A stretch of 64,000 bases of DNA. Source: Saccopteryx bilineata. Its lineage: Eukaryota > Chordata > Mammalia > Chiroptera > Emballonuridae. The stretch spans positions 240,377,942 to 240,441,941 of the forward strand of contig NC_089490.1 in the NCBI RefSeq assembly GCF_036850765.1, given 5' to 3'. Position 1 is the stretch's first letter; every line of letters begins with the position of its first letter. Under the pieces are notes generated by a model. It saw nothing but the letters and a program-made list of their open reading frames with translations. It was not told the origin of the DNA and searched no databases. This document shows, one piece after another, positions 1 to 13,900 of the stretch. The position numbers and the translations under genes are program-made.

Positions 1-3000
1 ACACAGACACAGCATAGTGACCCCCCACAACACGCATGCACCACTTGCTTGCACATGCACGCGTGCACACACAGGCAGACCTCTAATGTGAAGGCACCTG
101 GTGAAGATGTTTTACTCTAGCCCTCCAGCCAGAGGGCTGAAACCTGCTCTGGCCCTTGCCCACAGAAGCCCTCCGACCTGCCCCTGGGCCAGTCCGGCCC
201 CCGCAGGGTGCTCCAGTTGTCTGCCCAATCCTTAGGTTGAGTGGTGACCACACACAGATCCTCAGGAAAGGTAGCAGGGTTCCGGCAGAACTGGTGAGAG
301 AGAGGATGTTGCAGACCGGAGCCGCCCAGGGGTGTCTGTAACTCTGTTCTGTACACATGCCCGTGAACAGGCAGAGAGCCACAACCAGGCACTTGTGCTG
401 GACTCCCGGCCCTCTCTTGTCTCTTGAATGCTCTAGGATAGACTGGGCTCCCAGGGGGTCCGGGCAGTGGGACCAGAGGAAGCCTGGCCATTGTCCCCTC
501 GATGCACCTGAGCTATCCCACACACACCTGCCCACTCTTGGCGCCTCAGAGGGAGAAGTTCTTAGCTCACTTAAAGCCCTTTTGTGACAGTCCCAATGAG
601 TGGGAGAGGTTTCAGGGACTGAAGTATAACGGGCTTCCTTCCTCAGGCTTCCTGTGCCGAGGAGGAGATGGGCTTTGCTCACGTGTAGAAGCTAGAAGAG
701 AAGGAGGCTTAAGGGATGTGGACTCAGCAGCAGCCTCCCTGTGATGAGTCCTGACTAGTAGGGGACAGTGATTTGGGGAGTACGAAGTGAGGAGAGGGTT
801 CCCCCATGACCTGAGACATCCTGAGAGCGTTCTCCAGGGCAAGCTTAGTCCTGGGGTGCAGTGCAGGTGGGGTGGGCCTTCAGGGAAAGCAGAGCCCCCC
901 AGCTTCAGGGAGCATCCAGCCCTGCTTCCTGGGAGAAGGTGTGAGAGTGTGTGTGCATACACACACACACAGCACATGCAGAAAGCACCCTCTGAGGACC
1001 GCTGGAGCCAGCGGGCAGCTGGACGGAGGGCTGACATGCTTCCGCTGGAGCAGTTGCAGTGCCCAGCTCTGGGTGGAGTCACCTCAGGAGAAGCTGCTTT
1101 TGTGCAGGGCTCCAAATGCAGGGAGAAGAGGGCTTGGCTGAGGAGAGGAGAAGGATGTTCCAGGTGGGGTGGGTGTGACGCATTTGAAAGCTTGGAGGTA
1201 AAGAGATGGATGGATGAGTCATGACTGCAGAGGTTCGCCTGCCTCTGCTGGTGCAAGCATTCTTTGGGCCCTAACAAAGGAGCTGCCCACATTTTCCAAG
1301 CTCATGTAGGTGAGACAGCTCCTGCTGCTCCTAGGACACAAGGGAGGGGAGTGGCCTGTGAGGTTGGGGCCATCTGAGGGTCAGATTTCTGAGTTGGCCA
1401 TGACCAGAAGCCCGGACAAGGATGGCACGGAAAGTGTGGACAGAGCCACTGGGGTCACTGTCACACTAGGAAAGCTGAGCCCTCCCTGAGACAGTGGGGA
1501 TGCTGGTGGGGGTTGGGGGTGGGCAGGGGCCTCCTGGGGACAGTGCACAGCTGGGCCGGCTGCCAGCTCCCCCGAGAGGCACCATCCTTTCCCAGTGGCT
1601 TGTTTGTCCTTCTAGAGAGACAGTGGGATGTGAGATGGTCACCTAGGAGGGTGGGGGTGATTCTGGGGGTTGAGCTGGGTGCTGGGGTCCCCTCCCCTGA
1701 CCACTTCTGGACCAAGAGTCCTTCTTGAGGAGGTGACCACAGTTCTAGAGCTGCACTCGACTTCTCTCTCTTCCTGGCTTACCTGACCAGCAGGAAGGAG
1801 GGCCTGGCTGAGTAGAAAGTCAAGGACCATAAGGACTTTGAGCTTCCAGGCACAATCGCGCCTTTTCCACCAGGGTGGGATGAGGGACACCACACTAGCC
1901 ATGCCCTGTAGTAAGAAGACAGTCAGCCCAGGTTGATGGGACAAGGGAGAGTTCATCAGCAAAGGCTTTCTGGAAGTGAGCTCTAGAGAAGTTGGGGACC
2001 AGGGGGAGACAGGAGAGCTCTCACCCTTAGCTCCATTACTCCCATGGGAAAGCCCTGTGTCCTGGCTGTCAAACTTGACTTTGCAAGGCTACTAGTACCC
2101 ATCAGCCGGCCCCCACCATGGTCAGGAGAAGGGGGAGTCTCTTCTACTGTGGAAGCAACTCTCTGTTCTAGACAGAGCTCGCCTCCCACCTGCATCTTTG
2201 GTTATGAGACACACCACAAGGTGTGAAGTCTCTGGACTCCTCTCCCCGCCCCTTGGGCCTGAGAACTGCAACCTTCTGCCAGAGAAGCAGAGTTTCTCTG
2301 ATGTGGCTGGTGTGATGGCAGCCTTGTTCTCCCAAGGAGGCTGAGCAAAGCAGCTTAAGGTGGGAGTCAGGAGGTCTGACCCCCCCCCTCCACCCCCCCA
2401 GTTTCTCATGGAACTTAAGGGCTGCCTTCAAGAGCTCTGGGGAAACTTGGCCCAACTGGAAGTGGCAGTTATACGTCCATACCTGTCAACACCAAAGTCA
2501 CCACTGGGAGATGGAGACTAGAATTCCACAGGTGGCCTTGTCCCCCCCCAACTCCCACCTCCACCTTTGTGGCAGAGGACCCTGGAACCCCCCGCCAGCC
2601 ACAGGGAGAAGAATATGTGAGAGGGAGGTGGGCAGGTGCAGGCTGTGGAGGGAGTAGCAGATGTTCCCTCGATGACCGAGGGCGTGAGTGACATCAGTGC
2701 TGACAGGTTTCATCTGGAGAAGGGGCGGAGGCCCGTGGGAGCCCGCCTTTCCTCGCAGGAGGCCTCCTGGGGCCCCTCCCGAGGACGCTGTCACCGCCCA
2801 GATTTTCCATCCGAAAGCCGCTGGCTGACCCATGCCTGCCCTTTGGTGAGAAATCCCTGCTTGTGGGGCAGCAGCCAAATGAACTTGAGCCTGTCAAGTC
2901 TCGTGAGGGCTGCCAGAGGTGGGCTGGAGGGAGGGGACTGGGCTGTGTGCCTGGCCGCAGTCCCTTCCTGGGGGAGCGTGAGCCTGTGGCATTGCTTCCC

Positions 3001-3289
3001 GACAAAGGCCGCCGTCCCAGAGGGGCAACTCAGTCCAGGGCACTCAGCAAGGAGCTGGGAGCAAGTCAGAGACTCCGAGGGATGTCCCTGGGGGAGTCAG
3101 GGACAGGCTGGGCCTGGAGGACCTGGGGGCAGGCAGCCAGGGAGGTGGTGGGGGAGCTCTGAGATCTGTCCTTGGAACGGACCCGAACCTTGGAAAAGAG
3201 AAGTCGAGTTTTCCTGGAGGCTATCAGGCCCAGGTTACTGTGATCACCCCACCATGGGACTTTGGAGCCGTGTGAGAACTTTGAGGGGA

Positions 3290-3400
3290 ATACAGGCCAA
3301 CCCCTTCCTCTTACAGAAGAGGAGGCTGAGGACTGGAGAGAGCACATGACCTGCCCAGATGCCAGAGCACAGCATGTGGACACCTGGGCTCCCAGGGCCC
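3290..3400 (-). repeat. MIR-like SINE fragment
   Basis: The stretch 'ttacagaagaggaggctgag' followed by 'gacctgcccagatgcc' is the reversed form of the conserved MIR core (the 'cctcatctgtaaaatgg' region). It is an ancient, heavily diverged copy inside PKP1 intron 1. Its ends are approximate. Confidence 0.5.
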
Positions 3401-4225
3401 TAACGACCAGTTGATCAGTGATTGGGGGGTGGGGTTCGGGGCAATGCCCTGGCCTCTGAGCCACAGGGTGGCTCGCATGGAGGAGGTGGCAGCAGTTGGG
3501 ATGCCGGCCACATTTAGAATGTCCAGCCCACTGCCCCAAAGGCTTGGGGGGCCTGAGTGGGTTTGGTAGGTGGAGGAGGGGCTGGCTTACCAGGTGAGAC
3601 CACCTGCAAACCCTTCCCCCCTACACAGGGCCTCTAGCTCTGCAGTCTGACCATCATTTTGGGAAGAAAATGTGCTTGTCCCCCGTAGGAGGCCCTCACG
3701 GATCCCACACAGAGACTATCATTTAGCAAGAGGGTGGGGCAAACCTGGCCCAGGACATCCCTGTCACAGACGTCCCTCGTACAGCAGTCAGTGTTGGAAA
3801 TGGGACACCAGGCAAGATGTGACGTGTCCACAGAGAGCAGGGCAGCCTGTGTTTAGAGGGGGCAGGGTTGGCCTTGGGCAGGGCTGGTCAAGCAAGGCTT
3901 CCTGGAGGGCATGAGGTCCGGAGCTTGGCTTTGAACTGTGGCTGAGACTGATGGTTGAGGTCACTGAGAAATGGCCGAGTCCGCGAGGAACCTGGTGTGA
4001 GCAAGGTCATGGCCTGTCACCATCAGCCCTGTCTCCAGGACTGTAGGGACTGTCCTGTAGGGCCCCACTGCTGTTTGGTGAAGGGGAGAGGGGTGGCCCC
4101 ACTAAGGAACCCAAATCCATTTCTGCTTCCTGTGACGCAAAGCCACCTTGCTGCTTTAATAACCCTAATGACACTCTGTCCTCCTGCGAAGCCTGTCATT
4201 GTGGGTCTCCATGGTCCTCCAGGCC

Positions 4226-4247
4226 TTAATTAGAAAACACTAATTAA
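4226..4247. repeat. Perfect AT-rich inverted repeat with paired TAATTA cores
   Basis: TTAATTAG (4226-4233) and CTAATTAA (4240-4247) are perfect inverted copies separated by six bases. Each arm holds a TAATTA homeodomain core. Further TAAT cores occur just upstream (about 4155-4172) in otherwise GC-rich DNA, some 570 bases before PKP1 exon 2. A regulatory role is inference. Confidence 0.55.
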
Positions 4248-4811
4248 TCCTCATCGGGGCCTTTGAGGTTGATGGCCACCCCCTTCACCAACTGGAGCAG
4301 CTAAGACTTACAGGAAGGGGTGGGAGGTCCCCTCGCCGCTAGTGGGGACTGGGCTGAGGTTGGAACCAGAGTCCTGCCCTAGAGTGGACACCAAGAAGCC
4401 ATCCCTGCTCTGTGGCCTTGGCCCTGAGGCTCTGAACCCAGCATGCCCACATCCTGCCTGTCCTCCTCGAGTGGGAAGCTTACCTTTGTAGAATGTGGGG
4501 CTGTGATTCCCTGGAATGGAATGGCATTACTCCATGGCCCTCCGGGCCAGCTCCTGACCTGTGGGTGTCAACCTACGTCGCATCCCAGGAGCCGTTGGGT
4601 CCCCAGGAGGGTGTTGCCCGAGACTCTGGAGTGTCCCTGCAGCTGCCCATGGGGCTTGCCCTTGCCCGTGGAGGGGATGGAGTAGGGAAGACAGGCACTC
4701 CTCTACCAGTGCAGACTTGGTCTCCTTGGCGGGGTGTGGTGGACCTGGACCGGAGGGATGCCCAGCAAGGAGCGCAGCCGCCACGGCCCTAACCCCCTGC
4801 CTTTGCCGCAG

Positions 4812-4921
4812 GTTCTATGTACGACGGCCTGGCAGACAATTACAACAACTACGGGACCACCAGCCGGAGCAGCTACTATTCCAAGTACCAGGCGGGGAAC
4901 GGCAGCGCGTGGGGCTACCCG
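4812..4921 (+). CDS. PKP1: PKP1 exon 2
   Basis: The acceptor 'gccgcag' precedes 'gt tct atg', which completes Gly68 and opens [12 protein letters not shown]; the donor is 'ccg|gtaagg'. It encodes residues 69-104 of the Tyr/Ser/Asn-rich head. The segment GNGSAWGYP carries one Ala more than the human GNGSWGYP I recall. Confidence 0.96.
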
Positions 4922-7900
4922 GTAAGGAGCTGCAGCTGCGTGGAGACGCCTGGGATGTTTGGGGGCGGTTTGGGATCTGTGGTGCAGAAAACCTCACTGT
5001 TGCTAAGAGGAATGACATGGGGAAGGGACTCCATGGGATGAGACCCCCCCCTCCAAAAAACAACAACAACTTGGACCTGGATCCCTGGCCTGGCCAGGAT
5101 TTCCTAGGGGGCTGTTAATTCACCTCTGGTTTGGGCTGGCTGGGTATTTCTGAACGTCACACATGAGAAAATTTCCTTAAAAGCATCAAGAAGAGACCAC
5201 TTTAAAAGTCCATTCTGTAGTCTGATTCGATCCCGTCACGGACGTGAATTCTTGGGGTCCATTTTTTGGTGGATTACATGAGATGTTTCCAGGAAAATTC
5301 TGAAGGGATCTTTGACTTAGTATGTGCTGGTGACCAAGGAGGGGATTGGGGGGCTCTAGAAAGTCCCCTGAGGCCAGCAGCATACGTCCACTGCAGTGAC
5401 TCCAAACTTAGCCCCAAGTGAAGGCTGGCTCGAGGTCATAAGGGGGACACAGCAGGCTTCAAAGTCGAGCTCTGCCAGTTCCTCATGGGCAAAACGGACA
5501 TAACAAAGCCTACCTCCTGGGGTGAACACCAGGATTACATACAATAATGTGTATAAAAAAATAGAGTTTAATTCGACTTCAGGGTTTTTTTGGGTTTTTT
5601 TCAGAAGCACGGGTAGAGATGATTCTAGACCCTTGCATGCTGGCCGAGCACTGTCCTTCTGTGTGACACCCAAGGTTTCTCCTAGCCCCCCCCCCCAATT
5701 CTATGACTTTTACTTATTTTTTCTGATTTCAATCTGAGCCTGTACTGTTATCAGAAACTCTTTGGTGAGGCCCTCGAAACACCACGCAGGTGGGGACGGA
5801 GGCTGCTTTTCCGTAGGGAACTGAGGTGTTGTCTTCACAGGGCTCCGAGATCTCAGCAGCACTGCTCACAGGTGTCACCCTGATTGCCAGGGTCCTGAGC
5901 AGGGGACAGTGGGCGGCTCATAAGCCAGGTGTTGCTTTGTCGTGGGCACAACCCCTTCCTCCCTAGGTTTTGTTGGGGCTAAGTTCGGAGAACATGTGTG
6001 TCTGGCGTGTTATTGGTCAGAGACTCAAAGTAGCTTGGTTTGCCGAAAGTTTACTACCCCTGTATTTTCTGATCCTTAATGTTGATGGATAGGCTTGGTG
6101 CAACGTAAGTACAGGTGACAGAGACCGGTGAGCTGGCGAGTCAGGCATGTGTGTGAATTGAGGGCTTTGACCCACTGTGGTGACCAGACAGACACTGTGC
6201 AAATGACCTGTTCATGCAGGGTTAGGCTTAGGGGAGACAGAGGAGGGCAGATGGCTGGATGGGACCAGCCATCGCGATGCACGATCGTGCTGATGATGCA
6301 GGTGGTACAAGGAGGCTTGGTCCTGGCTCTAGGGTTCCAGAGAAACCTTTGAACTGCTCTGGGGGGGGGGGCAGTGTTCCCCTCTGTGAAATGGGGATGC
6401 TGAAACCTGGTGTGTGTCTTACTCCCAGGTCCATACTTTATTGCATTAGCTCCCAAGTCTGACCAACTTAGTTACGAACGTGAATTGAACGTTTGTAACC
6501 AAGCACTGTAAACATGGCCACCTGGCCCATGGTGAGCATTTATTCTGGTCATTTAACTCAAACCCACCAGCTCTTGGTGCTCTGGATGGTCCCCCTCAGC
6601 CCACTGCCTATTTTCCCAACCACCAAGAAAAATTCCTGCCCTTTCCCGCGCTGCACCCGAAGGCCCATCCTTCTCGCCCCGCCTTGGCTGGTGGGACCTC
6701 AGACATGACTCACGATGGGGCAGCTGCTGGGGCACATCCTGCCTCCTCTCGGTTCAGGAGAGCCTCTGGGAACTGCAGGAGCTGAGCACGCACAGAGATT
6801 TGGCAGAGGGAGGGTGCAGGAGGAGGAAATGGAATGATTAATATTGGAGTCAGGCCTAGAGTAGGCCAAGAACTGGGTAAAGCAAAGGGCCCGGGCAGAG
6901 GGGTGCAGGGCCCCAGGGAAGCAGGGTGCAGCTGTCAGCACAGGTCTTGTCAGCAGGACCGTGTTCTGCCAGCTGGGCCTGAGCAGCCGTGGGGCCCCGG
7001 CCAGAGCCAGGTGGATGCTGACAAAGAGGCTGTCTTCGCCTTCAGTGAACTGCAGTCCCACTGGGAGAAGCACCTCTGCAGACAGGCTGACGGAACGGGC
7101 GTCAGCTGCGGCCCTGGGTGAGCACGCCAACACTCCCATCTCTCAGTGTCGTCCTGGATACTCTAAAAAAATTTTTAACTGAATTGTCCACAGTGTCCTC
7201 TCAGGAGCCAGGGGAGTCTTTTTTCTTCTTCTTCCTAGGCTCGGGCTGGATTACTCAGTGATCAGCACTAATAGGGGATCGGATCAAGTGCCATATTGGG
7301 GACATGGTTATAGTACTAAAATGTGACTGGTTATTGTTCTGAAATTCACATTGAACTGGATGTTTTATAGTCATTCGTTGTGTCTGCAACCATAGGTCAG
7401 GCATCTGCCCCCTCATGCCCTATAATGAAAACAAAACCCCCTGCATGTCCCTACTCCCAGGACAGGGGCTCAGGCTGTGGCTGCTTCTGATAAGAAATGG
7501 AGGCCGTTTGGCCTGTTAGGGGTCCTCATACCTTCCTCTGGGCCCCCTGAGACCAGGATGCGCTGGAGGCGGTAGAAGCCATAGCTCTTCCCTTCCAAAA
7601 GCTGACAAGGGCTCCCACCACATGGGTTTGTTCTTGGTGAAGCTGAGGCAGGTGGACGGGTTTGATCCCAGGGAATGTTTCTGGCTTGAGATGACAGTCT
7701 CCTGTCCGTCAGTTCCTGCCCTGCTGGACAGGTTTCCCTGTGTAAAAATCAAGATGGGGTCACCCATCAAATGAGGTATGTTTGGTAAGGGTTACACAAG
7801 CCCACCTGGCTAGGAGCTGCTCCATAGTCAGGCAGGAGGTCTGGCTCAGGGCGCAGCGTGGCTGCTCCAGTGAATCCCCACCCCCTCCACCCCCGCAAGC

Positions 7901-10900
7901 TCAGTTACATGCTGTTGGTGCCCATGAGGGGACGGTCCCCAGGAACAGGCCTTTGTCCTGTTCATGTACTTCATTCCTTAGCTTTCAGCCAGGGATCACC
8001 AGCAGTCTGTCTCCCTGCCCTTCTCAGCTGCACTCGACAAGCTGACACGTCTGTGTTGGGCGACCCCATCACGAAGGAGGCTCGATGGGACCACAGCCAT
8101 CTGGCTGAACCTCCCTTCTGGACTGCCTTCTGGGGTCCCACATAGCTGCCACAGGGGAGAGGAGACCCAGGCGTGGCGCTCCCCAGCTAGCCAGTACGTG
8201 GAGTGTCCACATGGGCCGGACGCGGCTGAGGGGCAGCCACAGAGCCCTGGGAGACGAGGAACAGACCTACCCACAGTTAGCACAGGCTGTTCATGGGGTC
8301 AAGCCCCTTAACAAGCTGTGTGACTCTAGGCAAGTTCTGAACCTGAGTGTCCTCGGCTTGCCCAGCTTGGAAATGGGTGAAAATCCCTCTTTCAAGAGGC
8401 CGTAAGGGTGGTGGACATGGCATCTCAGGTCAGCCATGGGAGGCCTGGATTCTTGGCTTAGCTGGGCTGCTACCTGCCCGGAGACCCGACAACCTTCCCT
8501 GCTCCAGACCCCGATGTTCTCATCCGTGGAGCAAGGCAGCTGGACCAGATAATGGCGAGGATCCATTCCATCCCACCTCCTCAGGGCTCTGTGTAGCTCG
8601 AGAGCGGACTGCGTAGCTGCAGGGACATATGGCCCAAAGCTGCGTGGTGGTCTCCCCAGGGCCAGGGGGCAGCCCCTCCTGCTGAGACCTCTCTTTCAGG
8701 CTGCCCTTCCTCCCTGACCTCACCGGAGCTACTCCAGGATAGGCAGCTAATTAGCCCCCGCAAGAGGACGAGGCCACAGGCCTCACTTCCTTCTGCTCTG
8801 GGCCTGTCCTCTCTTAGGCTCCCACTTCTCAGCTCTGGTGCTGCTCCCTAGAGGCACCAGCCAGAGTCCCAGGCAGAGTCCTGGGCAGGGAAGCAAGGAG
8901 CACAGGCTCCCTCTGCCTCTCCAGCAGGCAAGCAATGGATGTGTTTGCCAACTCCGGGCCCCTGTGCCAGCGTGTGACTCACTGCCACCCAGCCCTGGGA
9001 GGTAGGAGGGTCCCAGGAGCACCCCAGGCTCTCACCCAACAAGAAGAGACAGCAATCGCACTTGCTGAGGGACAGAATGTGCTGGAGAGAGGAGTCGGGG
9101 AGCTGCCCCCCCCCCCCCACACACACACACACATACAAAGCAGCTAGCTCCTTGGCTTGTTTTTACGGACACTTTGCTTGAGCTGGAGGCACTCCCTGTA
9201 CTTAAACTGTAGCAGATACCCATGCCTGGAGTGTCGCCTGGGGATGAGCCCTCTCCCTAAGCTGCTGTCCACTGGGGTGGTCTGCCTCCAGGGGAGAAGT
9301 CCTGCTGCCCTGGAGCTGGAGCTGAGTGGGAGGAGCTTCTCTGAATCTCAGAGAAGCCTGAGGTCCCTCCTCTGTGCTGAGGTTTGGGTGAGGCCGGGGC
9401 ACAGGGTCCTCCATCACTGCCCAGGTGACTCTCTGGACTCGGGTGTATCATCCATTGCTCAAACTAGCTCCTCACAGCCCTGACATCCTGTATCCTGTGT
9501 GCTTGCTCAGAGAAGTGAGAATATGTCCCCCATGTCGGCGCTGTGGTTTGCAGAGGAGGGGCCCATGGTACCAGCAAATCAATGCAAGTGATGCCCAAGG
9601 GTGAGCTCCAGGTGAAGATGACCTGGGCCCAGGTGTGAGAGGAGAGAGGGCCACCCTTAGCAGGGGGGAGGGAGACCCGGGAGAAATGCTCCTGGGCTTG
9701 GGGCTTGGCTAGACAGTAACCCTGGGACCTGCTTTCTGACTGGTCCCCAAGGAGAGCAGCTGGGTGCACATTGCTGGCTCCTTGGCCTTCTGTAACCAGT
9801 GCCTGGGGGCCTGCTTCCAGCCCCAGTGAAGTGTGCCAGGCCCCCAGGAGAAGGCAGAATCTCACCTATAAGTCCTACATGGACAGGCGAAGCCAGGCAA
9901 TTTGGTCTGAACATTCAGGGAGGGAGGTCCCTGCCAAGAGACTCAGAGTGGCAGCTGGCTAGCTGGTGGAGGCATTGGGCTTTGCCAGCTGGGGGGCACA
10001 GTCTGCAGTGGGCCCTCCCTGATGGTCCACAGGGAGGCGTGCCACTCTCTTCATGACAGACACGGCCCCACGGATGTTTCCTTCAGCTTAACCAATGCAC
10101 AAGTCTCCATCACTTCCGTCTGGTCGCTGGGGAGCTCCGCAGGTAATGCTGGGGTGGACCAAGGTACAGCCTCCCCCCTGATGGATAGGAAGTCCACACA
10201 GGTGGCTGTGTTCCCCTGGCCCATGTCCTCACACACAGATTCAGCATAGGGCCTCTGAAACGATAGAAGGGAGACTTGGAGAATCGAGGGTAATTGTAAA
10301 CTTCTTTATTTTGCTTCAGAGGGAAATTAGTGGAGTATTGTTTTGGGCTTTTTTTTCCCTTTGGCCTCGGCGAGGACTCAGCTACCCAACCAATAAGTCT
10401 TCCAGTCCTGAGAGCCGGTAAAATCACCCAAAGAAGAGCAGAATCAGGGAGGATGTGATGACATGCTAGCTGTCGCAGGCCAGCTCACTGTAGCCTGTCC
10501 CAGACTCGTGTCCTTGTCTACAGATGGTCGCAGGACCAGGTGACCTCCAAGCCTTGCCCAGCCCCAGGCCCCAGTGTCCTGAAGGTTTTGGGGTGAGCCC
10601 TCAGGTTCTGGGGTCACAGGCGGGACCTGCTCCAGCACCCCTTGACTGTATTCAGTGGCCCTTATGTGGGAGAAGTCCAGTCTTTAGAATCCCCTCCCCC
10701 CCATTTAATAATCCTTAAGCAGGTACAGCATTTTGAACATACATAGAGCATCATGGTCTCACCCTACCCCTCACCCACTCCTCCCATCTTTGTGAGACCA
10801 GCAGGTGAGCTGGTGTTGTTGGCTAGACTCCATGTGCGGGAAAGTCAAGCCACAGAGAAGGGCTAAGCTCACTGTGTACCTCAGCAGATGGGATGAGACC

Positions 10901-13900
10901 AAGTCTAGAGCCCAGTGGGCTTTGTAGGCTGTGTATATGTGGGGGGAGGGGCATGAGAAGCTGCCAGGTCCCTAGAGGAGTGAGTCCGGGTGTCTCTCCT
11001 GCTGGGCAGGGCAGGTGTGTCCAGGCCAGCAGCTGGGGACACTGAGGAGGGACATGACCACAAAGTCCTGGTGGGTCTTCCGGCACCTGTTTTCCGGTTT
11101 GAGTTTTCTTTGTATCCTAGGGCTCAGGGAGACCAACACAGCTGTTTTCCCCAGTGGGATGGAGGGCTGTCTTCACCCTTCTTAGGGACAGGCTCAGCTT
11201 GCCCCAGGGCCCCGGCATGTCTCTGCAGAGCCTCTTCCAGCCAAAGGGAGAGCTAACTCAGCTAAGATAATTCAAATGGGGAGGAGCCGTTGACAGACAA
11301 CTGGGGAGGGAAGCAGCTTCGGGCTCATGGGGAGCCCTCCCTTCCTACCCCTCCCGCACAAACACGGATGGAGGTGGCTCATGGCTTTGTCCCCCGGCAC
11401 TGAGCCAGGTTGATCTTGAGAAGCAGAGTCATGTCACACAGCTGAGCAGCTACCCTCCTCCTGACTGTCTGCCAAGATCTCTTTGTCTGTGGGACCCCTG
11501 GGGAGGTGTCAGGACCAGCAGCAACCCAGCAGATCTGGGGGGTTCCTTCAGGGGTCACCATTCAGACTTCATTCACGTCACCAGACGCTGGTGGCTGAGT
11601 GGCTGGAGGGTGGACATGGGAGGAGGGAGATTGGAGGTTGAGTCCTGGTTCAGGGGCTGCCCCATCCTAGCTGTGTGACCTCGGCCCAGCCTCAAGTTGT
11701 CCAGGCTCCATGGGCTAACAGAGCAGATGGACACCGGCCTGGCGGGAGACTGGGTGCTGCTGGGCAACAACAGGACGGTGAATGAGGAAGCTGTTTGCAA
11801 ACTGGGAAGCACCGTGCCTGCTAAGGCGTTCTTAGGATGTACTCAAGGAACTTCCAAAGACCTCCCCTCCCTGAGTGCACCCCAGCGCAGTGACGTGTGT
11901 CCCTTATGGGCAGGTATGTGTGTGTGCATGTGCGTGCATGCGTGTGTGTGAATGTGCGCGCACACCCTCCATGCCCAACGGGCATCAGGACTTCTGAGCA
12001 GTCGGGCCTGTCTGTCCTCCTCACTTTACACAAGGGGAAAGAAAGCAGAGACAGCCAGTGGTGGGACCCCTGCTCCTGGCCACAAGGGTGTGGTACTCGC
12101 GAGGAGGCGGAAACCGGCACGCCCCCTGCTGAGGTCCCAGCTCTGGTGACTCAGGCTCAGTGACTCCCACGCTACCCCACACTGCTGAGTTAGCAGCCAG
12201 CCCCCACCCTGAGCTTCCAGCCCTGAGGCCCCCGAGGGCCTCATTCTGGGCAGCCCTGGCTGAAAGAGGACCCGCATTCTATAGACCCCTGGAGAGGGTG
12301 GAACGGAGCTGCCAGCGACACACAGAGGACCTCTCGCCATCCTGTGGCTGGCTGGCTCTGCCAAGACTTAACCCAAATCCCAGAAGGGTCTACAGGGCAT
12401 CAAGTAGGGAGCAATAGGACAATGGTTCCTGTCTGGGGGGTTTCCCGGGCAAGGCCCTCTGTCAGGAGAGTCCTTACCAGGTCCAAGGGGCTCGAGGACC
12501 CCGTGTCACTGTGTGTGTTGCTCTCATGAGAAGGGCATTGGGGAGGGCCCTGCCTGGCTCTTTGCTGGGTGTGTGCTGGGCAGGGAGGAGCAGGGTGTGC
12601 CCCCCTGTAAAGCCGGTTTGGCCAGCCACACCCCATTGGAAGAAGCTTGGTTTCACATAGGCTAATCGCCGGGGACTAGACAGTCTTTTCATCTTGGCCT
12701 GCCCAACACATACCTGGCTCTCCAGGGACCAAGCAGCTGGTCAGCTCGGGCTGGAATAGGGCTCTCTGGACATGGCCAACCAGCTGCTGTCATCAGGTCA
12801 AGGGGCTCAGGGAAGACCCATGGACCATGCCAGTCTGGTCTCATGCTGGAACCCCTCCTCAACTGGCTCACCTGCCTCCAAGCAGTTCATTGAGTGGACA
12901 GAGGCTCCCCTGTGTCCCTGAGGACCAAGAGCACCCCATGCCATTTAGCAGCCTGAGTCTCTGTCCCCAGCACAGAGTCCCTTCTCCTGAGTACTGAGAG
13001 CCCAGCCCTGCCCTGGAGAGTACCCAGGTCCACAGGCTGCTGGGTGTGAGAGTCACTCAGAGGTGCCCAGAGAAAGGCTGTAGGGAGGTCAGAGCAGGCT
13101 TTGCAGAGGTAACATGCAGATTGGTGGCCTTGGAGAAGTTCAGGCTTTGGGAGGAGGGGCGAGGCAAGGTCCCCAGGATGGGAGATAGTCAGAGCAGGAG
13201 AAGAAAGGCTGGGACAGGCAGATGTCACAGGGCTGCATGAGCAGTGGTCTGGGAGGGACCAGACCAGGGTGTGTGTCTTGTCCCTAAGCAGAGAAGCACT
13301 GCAGGCTCCCAAGCAGACAAAGGCTAATGAAAGCCTTGTCTCAGGAAGGTCAAGGTGTTGGCACCACTGGTCGGCGCCAGGCCCTGCAGACTGGGTGGGG
13401 CTGATGGGAGGCCCCCAGAGCTGTCCGGTGGAGAGCCAACGAGCTGGGCTCAGTCTGGGCATAGGAGTGCGCAGGGAGGAATTGGAAATGTTCTCAGGAG
13501 GGAGGAGAGAAGAAGCCACCCCTTCCTGTACATTAGTCACTGTCTTGGGCGACGACCTCGAGCTCTAAGAGTTGGGGGTCTCTTTGGACTGAATGGAGCT
13601 GCGTCTAGTGCTTTGAGGCCCTGCTCTAGTTTGGTCTGGTCACCGTCAAGGATGATCCCCTTGCCTACTGAGAGCTTCCTGACTTAGGAGGAAAGGAAGA
13701 GAAGAAGGCATTGGGCTGAGGAGCACTCTGGGGAGGGTGAGGGGTGGGAAGGTAAACTCTCACATGTCCAAGAAAGGAGGAGGGAAGGGCAGAGAGCGGG
13801 ATGAGCACAAGGCCAAGGTCATTAGCAGAATTGGAAGGTGGGGCCAAGTGTTGGCTCCCCTGATAGCCCCCTTGGTCACCCATCCTAGGCTCCCCCTTGA

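Larger units (their letters stand above)
1..4811 (+). other. PKP1: PKP1 intron 1, 3' part
   Basis: This stretch has no convincing exon. It lies upstream of the second coding exon of PKP1, so it is the end of intron 1, which is long in mammals. It is GC-rich single-copy sequence with CA-rich simple sequence at 1-85 and about 945-972, an old MIR-like fragment near 3290-3400, and a small AT-rich island at 4150-4250 that stands out from its surroundings. Open frames here lack splice-site support and resemble no protein I know. Confidence 0.75.
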
